64,000 nucleotides of DNA from Poa pratensis (taxonomy: Eukaryota > Streptophyta > Magnoliopsida > Poales > Poaceae). The stretch spans positions 38,902,752-38,966,751 of the forward strand of contig CAMZMU010000020.1 of NCBI GenBank assembly GCA_947311845.1. The letters are read 5' to 3'. The first letter of the stretch is position 1; the number at the start of each line of letters is the position of its first letter. The notes beneath the pieces are model-generated. The model saw nothing but the letters and a program-made list of their open reading frames with translations, had not been told where the DNA came from and searched no databases. Shown here piece by piece: positions 58,239 through 64,000 of the stretch. The position numbers and the translations under genes are program-made.

Positions 58239-59593
58239 GAGTAAAACGCCTGTGCGGTCACGAAGTTGCCACGAGCGAGCGCATTGGTCACCAACTGGAA
58301 AAACGTCAAATCGTGATCACTTAGTTGCGTGGTAGAGCCACGTTAGTCACTGCGTCGAAATGGACGTTAAGTCGCTGACGTGGCTGACGGTATTTTGCAA
58401 ATACCCCCTTATAATTTTATTTATTTTAATTGTTAGGTCCTTTTAAAAAAAATCCTCCACCATCCCCGCCGCATTCCTCCTTCATCTCCGTGCGAGCAGC
58501 CCGCGGCCTGGAGCTCGAGGTGCTCGATGGCCGCCGCCGCCGGTGCCCATCGTCGCAGTCGCCCAGCCATTGGTCCCCCGCCGCCCAGCCATCGCTGCCG
58601 CGGCCTGAGCTCGGCGGCGGGGCCTGGAGCTCATCCGCGCCACACCGCCACCACGCGTGGTGCGTGGTCCCATCCGTCCATGCCGCCGTCTCCCTCTTCA
58701 GCTCCGCCTCCGGCGTCCCCCTCGCCACCGTCGAGGGCTCCGCGCTCACCCTCCTCCGCACCGCCGCGGTCTCTGCGCTCGCCGGCTCCCTCCTCGTCTC
58801 CCCTCCAGGCCCCCCTCCACCCTCGCGCTCGCCGGCGCCGGCGCCGACCCATGCGTGAGCACGCCGCGCGCCATCGTGGTCGCCCACTCCCTCGCGTTTC
58901 CCCTCGCCGACGTCGGATGAGCTCCATTGACTCCCCCCACTCAAGCCCGGACATGGCCGAATCCGGCGCAAAGCCGCCAAGATGGTCAGCGGCGAGTTCT
59001 CCGACGACGACACGCTCCCCGGGGTGCTCCGCGGCTTCGTCGACGGCGTCTGGGCGCCCGGCGCCAGCGGGGCCCGCTGCTGCGGCGGCTCCGGTCCGCG
59101 TCGTCGGTGAGCGCGCCGCGGCTGCGGGGCGCCTCCAGGAACTCGCTACGGATCTGCTCGTCTGGACCACGCGGGGCAGCGGCCTCCGCGCTATCCTCGT
59201 CATCTCGGTGAGCCAACGACTTTCGTTTTCCAGTCCGTCCATTCGGCAAAAGTTGTACTGTATTATCTTGTCCACCAAATTATACTCCCTTTTAGCATTC
59301 GTTCGTTTTTGCGAACGTGAACAGTATCGTAGCACATTACTGGCCGTGTAGATGCAGCGCTAATAATTTGCTTGTTCAATTTTTTTTTGAAAAAGACCTA
59401 ACAATTAAAATAAATAAATTATAAGGGGTATTTGCAAAAAATCGTCAGCCACGTCAGTGACTTAACGTCCATTTCGACGGAGTGAGTAACGTGGCTCTAC
59501 CACGCAACTAAGTGATCACGATTTGGCGTTTTTCCAGTTGGTGACCAATGCGCTCGCTCGTGGCAACTTCGTGACCGCATAGGCGTTTTACTC
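58239..59593. mobile_element. Pack-MULE with captured gene fragments
   Basis: Terminal inverted repeats of about 208 bp (58239-58446 and 59386-59593) begin GAGTAAAACGCCT. An exact 9-bp target duplication TTTTTATTA lies at 58230-58238 and 59594-59602. The 940-bp interior is GC-rich, unlike the AT-rich flanks, and holds gene-derived sequence including an ornithine-cyclodeaminase-like piece. No transposase. The right end lies about 170 bp from the DUF247 start codon. Confidence 0.93.
58662..58802 (+). pseudogene. Captured ornithine cyclodeaminase/SARD4-like fragment
   Basis: The plus-strand frame encodes VHAAVSLFSSASGVPLATVE, then ALTLLRTAAVSALAGSLL. This corresponds to the substrate-site region before the NAD-binding fold of plant ornithine cyclodeaminase/mu-crystallin-type reductases (SARD4, pipecolic acid pathway). 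Only about 47 residues are kept. The following sequence diverges and another gene-like piece (GEFSDDDTLPGVLRGFVDGV, about 58985-59050) comes from a source I cannot name. Confidence 0.7.
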
Positions 59594-59761
59594 TTTTTAT
59601 TATGTTTAGTATTTGTGCCATGCTTCGGTTTCTTTGCTACCTGAATGCATCGGTTACGATATATGCCAATAAATATCAACTTGATGTTGTAGTAGGTTCT
59701 TTCAATATAACTAAAGACCATTTTCAGAACAGTTTCTTCAGGCAGCCCTGTACTCTGAGAA

Positions 59762-61514
59762 ATGACGACATGCTCAAGCCATCCATTTGATGAAACGCAG
59801 TGGATCATTAGAATTCGTCGGGTCCTGGAAGAGGAGATCGAGCTGTGCGATGACCAACCAATCTCCATCTTCGATGTTCTCAAGCCTCTGCTGTGCACCA
59901 AGCCGGAAGCCTACGTGCCTCAGCTGGTGGCCCTGGGTCCTTACCACCATTGTCGCGAGGGACTCCTTGACATGGAGGTGCACAAGCTGTCGGCGGCCAA
60001 GAGAGCCCAAAGCCACCTCCCAAGCATGAACTTCCAACAGCTCGTGGACGTGTTTGCGACATTGGAGCATCAGATCCGTTCCCACTATCACAGGTTCTGG
60101 TAACTGCAAAGGATCTATCCTGGAGTAGTTTTTTTACTCTGTAGGAAATCTTGTTTATTTATTGTTTAAATCTTGTATGTAGGCACCTCAATCTCAGCAG
60201 CGAGACACTAGCATGGATGATGGCGATCGACGTGTCGTTTCTTCTCGAGTTCCTGCAGACCTTCAGCCAGACCAACAACCAGAGGAGACTGCAGAGAATG
60301 CCGTCGAGGATGTCGCATCTGGTCGACCCCTCTCGCAGGACGTCCACGCACGGCATGCTGCTTCGTGACATCGTGATGCTGGAGAACCAGATCCCGATAT
60401 TCCTGCTCGTGAAAGCAGTCGAGATGTCTGCAGGACGAACAGCGCAGCATCAGCCTGCAGTTCTGAGCTCCATGCTGTCCGGCTTCTTTCAGGAGGTTTC
60501 CACGCTGAAGGGGGTAGGATCGCCGTGCACCGACGCCACACGACACGCCCATTTGCTCGATTTCCTCTACTCCAACATGGTGCCGTGTGGCTGTGCCGAA
60601 GAATCGTCGGATGGTGCCGTGGAAGAAGATGGAGATGGGCCGCATGAGAGATCGACTCTGAGTTCAGTAACCGAATTGCTCGTGAAGCGTGGCGTGAAGC
60701 TGGCGTCGCTGGTGACAGATTTCATGGTGAATATCCTGCTCAAGTTTCTGGCAAGCCTTCCTTGCCTCTCGATGCTCCGGCAACCCATCGAGCAGATTAC
60801 TTCTGAACGAATAATCACCCAGCGAGGAGGCGCGGCCCCTGAACCCAATGGCGGATCCGACGTTCAGAGCAAGAACACGTCGCCACTACTCGAGGAGATC
60901 GCGGTGCCTTCCGTCGCCGAGCTCGCCTACGCCGGCGTCGCCTTCACCCCGACGGTCGGCGGCATCTCCGCGATCGAGTTCTGCGCGAGGACTGCGACGC
61001 TGCGCCTCCCGGTGATCAGCGTCGACATGATCACATGACCACCGAGGTCGCCCTGCGGAACCTGGTGGCCTACGAGGCGTCGGTCGGGTCCAGGGCGCTG
61101 ATCTTGGCGCGGTACGTCGAGCTCATGAACGGGATCATCGACACCGACGAGGACGCCAGGCTGCTCAGGGAGCGCGGGATCATACTCAACCACCTCAAGA
61201 GCGACCAGGAGGTGGCCGAGCTCTGGAACGGGATGACCCGGTCGGTGAGGCTCACCAGGGTGCCGGCACTGGACAGAGTAATCGATGAGCTTAACAGGTA
61301 CCACGGGAGATGCTGGAAGGTGAAGGTTAGGACGTTCGTGAAAGCGCACCTTCTTGGGTCCAGGGACTTGGTTGCTTGCGCCGTCATGCTCTTCTTCTTC
61401 CTCTACCTCGGCCTCCAAGCCTTCTGCCTCTCTCATGGCTGCCTTCTTTCTTGGTACGGGATGGGTATGCCCAGGAGAAAAGATGGCTGTCTTTCACATC
61501 CACAAAAAACTTGA
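59762..61514 (+). CDS. DUF247 family membrane protein, two exons, one frameshift
   Basis: Exon 1 is 59762-60099, the intron 60100-60182 (GTAACT...TATGTAG) and exon 2 60183-61514. The splice restores the frame through a Trp codon. Family marks: SIFDVLKPLLCTKPEAYVPQ, LVALGPYHHC and ME.HKLSAAKRAQ in exon 1; DIVMLENQIPIFLLVKAVEM, PSVAELAYAGVAFTP and ATLRLP in exon 2; then TEVALRNLVAYEAS and a C-terminal membrane helix (LVACAVMLFFFLYLGLQAF, about 61370-61430). Near 61033 the first frame ends (TGA 61036-61038) and the conserved continuation is in another frame overlapping by 4 bases. This means a real frameshift or a sequence error. Total potential length is about 555 residues, normal for the family. 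Molecular function is not established in general; some grass DUF247 genes act in self-incompatibility, but nothing here links this gene to those loci. Confidence 0.88.
60100..60182 (+). other. Intron of DUF247 gene
   Basis: 83 bp, GT donor at 60100 and AG acceptor at 60182, T-rich. Without removing it, exon 1 meets TAA at 60101. Confidence 0.85.
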
Positions 61515-61974
61515 CTGGAACCAGCAGTGTGACCGAGCCTTGGCACCGGAGTCGATGAAAATGAAATCAAGCCATTTGTTTTCCTATCAGGTTATCAAGC
61601 CATTTCATTTCTTCGGAACTGGAAGTTCAATGAATTGCATACAGAAACTATTGTCTACATTAAGCATATAGGTGGAAGGTTCCACTCAAAACTGATAATA
61701 TTTTGTCTCATCCCATGGCCCATGCAGCTACTCTAAGCTTATCCGTTTCACATGTACTCTGATCTTGTTCGCTGATTGCTCAAAACTGGAAGCTGCTAAT
61801 ATTCTCTCACTCCCCGTGTACTATAGCTTGTGCAGTGATTGCCAGTGTCTCGCTATTATATGTTCCACCGAAGTTCACAATGTTAAGAGACTTACCATTC
61901 CCGGCCGGTTGAACTAAAAGCCTGAAATGATGAGTGCGGTTTTTTGAGTTACGGAAAACAGTATTCTTTTGGGA
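61515..61974. other. 3' flank of DUF247 gene
   Basis: Non-coding with no repeats recognised. It probably holds the 3' untranslated region. Confidence 0.5.
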
Positions 61975-62275
61975 AGCAGTCCACCTTACAACGGGCGGGT
62001 CATCGAGACCTCTTTACGGAGGCATGTGCACGATTGGAAGAGGTGGCGAGGGATATTTTTATCCGACATGGATGGTCGCTTGATCGTCGGATTGGTCCTC
62101 CATAGGCGTTCGCGCTCGTCCTTGGCATTGGCGCTTTACTTATTCATGATTGTAATCCGTCTAGTGCTACATTTTTCTTATTGTTCTGCTGGACTTCGGC
62201 TGTGTGCATTCTTATGCAGAGGCCGGGTGTAATGCTTAAACCTTTTAAATAATAAAGCCCTTTATCTAAAAAAAG
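61975..62275 (+). mobile_element. LINE 3' end, strongly 5'-truncated
   Basis: It is collinear with the minus strand of 27455-27080. Shared landmarks are 'gacctctttacggaggcatg', 'gaggtggcgagggatattttt', 'gaggccgggtgtaatgctta' and the 'taataaagccctttatct' terminus ending in an A-run. Only about 300 bp of 3' untranslated sequence is present. Target duplication is not clear. Confidence 0.85.
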
Positions 62276-63759
62276 CTATAACTCAGTTAAATAGCTTTGA
62301 AATGCTATAATTTTATTGATATAAACCCCGTTGCCAGCGCCACTATCAAGCAAGTTTGGTTTTACAAGATGTGAGTGATCAGAGCACTGCACCATCCATA
62401 TAAGCATTTGGAAGAACGAGTGCTGGAGCATGCAACTAGCCAGAGGGGAACAGGGGTGGAACTGTTCAGTTGGAGCAAAGAGCAAGTAAAGAGTGAGGAG
62501 ACACCAAGGTGAAAAACTCTGTCCCAGAACCAACGAGGAAAGAAAAGGAGAACAACCGAACATAGTAATTCAGGACTAAGTATCACATTGTAAAGCATTA
62601 TGACACAGGAGGCATACATGGACCTCCAAGACCAAACAGAGGCACAAATCAGACCATACAGAATAATGAAAGGATTTTATAATTAAACTTCGCTAGGCTA
62701 ATAAGATCTGCCTCCTGCTCCCTTTGCGTCTGAACCACCCACATGTTAGTTTGCTTTGGGAACCGGGTAAAACAAAAATTGCAATGACAAGCAGAGAGTT
62801 AGAATACAAGATTGATTGAGAATACGCACCTAGTGCAACAAGTAAATGGCATAGGACTACTTAGTAGAATCATCTTGGAATTCCAAAAGAAGGTAATAAT
62901 CTGTTAGTTTTGGGTCTTTGATGATGTGCTGAAGCACAGATGATGATTCAGCTTAAGGCAAACGATCATATGATCGTGATCCTCCAAAGCGCAAAGGATA
63001 TCACAAGGGAGCATCAAGATATGAGGCTATGAGCAAAACTGCCCACAGGAAATTGACAAAGCAGGTACTGGATTTAACTCTTTTGACTGCCTACAAAAAA
63101 TTAACAAAGTACGCATCACATCTTCAAAGTCAAGATGTAAGTATCAGGAGTAAGGATCTGACAAAATCAATAGCAAATGAGAAATGAAATTAGCAAGATG
63201 AGCTAGCTTCCTGTAATGATTTTACTCTGCGACCACTTTGGGTCTGCATTTGCAAAACTTTAATCAGATGATAGATGGAAAACAAACCAAGTGAATCCGA
63301 ACAAGAGGTAAGAAGATTATAGTATTCGAGAAGATTCAATAGAAGTAATAACCAAACCTTTTTTATTTAACTCTTTGTCAGGTTATCATTATTTAGTAAC
63401 AACACAGTCATTATTCTACTTCTGGGCCAGAAAGTTTTCTGAAAGAGCAAACCAAAACTCTGGCGAAGATAAAAAAGTATCCTGCTTGTGCAAGAAAAGT
63501 TTAATGTAATTTTGAACCGTAGCAACCTGATATTTTCTTGAAGCGAAATAATGCTTAGAACATAACAACTAAAAGATATCCAGATTTGCTAACAACACTA
63601 TAGCATGTATATAGCTATGAGTTATGTGGACACAGCTGAAGAAACTGAATTACTGAAACAGATATAAAGGTTTAAAACAACCTAGCTGATTACATACACA
63701 AGCACTGGGGCAGATGACATCATAACAATCAACCGAAACAACTAGTATTCCAAAAATGT
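62276..63759. other. AT-rich DNA, possible 3' end of a minus-strand gene
   Basis: No repeat was recognised. On the minus strand at about 62745-62700 a short frame ends GGSDAKGAGGRSY followed by a stop, which resembles a glycine-rich protein C-terminus. The DNA to its right has intron-like composition. This is too little to call a gene. Confidence 0.25.
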
Positions 63760-63761
63760 TA

Positions 63762-63854
63762 CTCCCTCCGGACCACAAAAACGGTCGGACAAAACGTACT
63801 AGCACAGTACAAAAAGTGTACACACCGGCGACTCATATTTCGGATCGGAGGTAG
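63762..63854. mobile_element. Stowaway-type MITE, 93 bp
   Basis: CTCCCTCCGGACC at the left and the inverted GGATCGGAGGTAG at the right, flanked by TA (63760-63761 and 63855-63856). Confidence 0.75.
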
Positions 63855-64000
63855 TATCATATCTCATAATTAAAGATCATGAAAACCAGAGAAGGTTACG
63901 ACAACAGAGCCACCACTAAAAGTAATTCTAGCTAAATTTAAACCAAGCGTGTGGTCAGCAAAGCAGTACATGCCATCAGTATATCTGGCAGCTCCTAGTT

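Noticed and set aside
58238..59603. CRISPR-like or palindromic regulatory array from the inverted ends
   Set aside because: The two 208-bp arms with a 9-bp duplication are explained by a Mutator-type transposon.

Overview
The window looks like nuclear DNA of a Triticeae grass (wheat, barley, rye or Aegilops type). The reasons are nested Ty3/gypsy retrotransposons with about 1.5-kb LTRs, several LINE fragments, Stowaway and Harbinger-type MITEs, Mutator-like elements, and sparse intron-containing genes of grass type (phytocystatin, DUF247, ankyrin/PGG). Nothing prokaryotic is visible. Families were recognised by reading motifs, not by searching, so element family names are deliberately general.

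Layout. 1-3717 is non-coding repeat, probably the inner part of a very long LTR. 3718-5801 is a decayed multi-exon coiled-coil gene leading into 5802-13480, a block full of direct, inverted and tandem repeats that share the core GGAGTCGGC; it behaves like a large non-autonomous DNA transposon. 13600-28270 is nested retroelements: a LINE on the minus strand is invaded by a complete gag-only gypsy element (17037-24842, target duplication AACAC) and abuts a second, gag-less gypsy element (LTR 15441-16930). Two more LINE 3' parts follow.

27040-35880 is a tandem segmental duplication carrying two phytocystatin genes on the minus strand. The copy at 35403-35762 looks intact. The copy at 29892-30284 has a 1-base frameshift near its C-terminus and a replaced promoter. 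Between the copies sit a 1.49-kb Mutator-like element with 9-bp target duplications and a small hAT-type element. 36036-37488 is a non-LTR insertion with 15-bp target duplications, followed by MITEs and a LINE scrap.

39545-55811 appears to be a disrupted ankyrin-repeat/PGG membrane-protein gene. An ankyrin fragment lies at 39545. The PGG transmembrane part lies at 55097-55811 and is itself frameshifted and split by a Stowaway MITE. Between them are a solo-type LTR (40565-41497), a 308-bp tandem duplication, a complete but pol-less and gag-less gypsy element with a 453-residue acidic reading frame (43889-51581), and the gypsy element it probably landed in (51587-55063).

58239-59593 is a Pack-MULE with about 200-bp inverted ends and a 9-bp target duplication. 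It carries a fragment resembling ornithine cyclodeaminase/SARD4 and ends about 170 bp upstream of a two-exon DUF247 gene (59762-61514) that has one frameshift. The right end holds a LINE 3' tail, unassigned AT-rich DNA and a Stowaway MITE.
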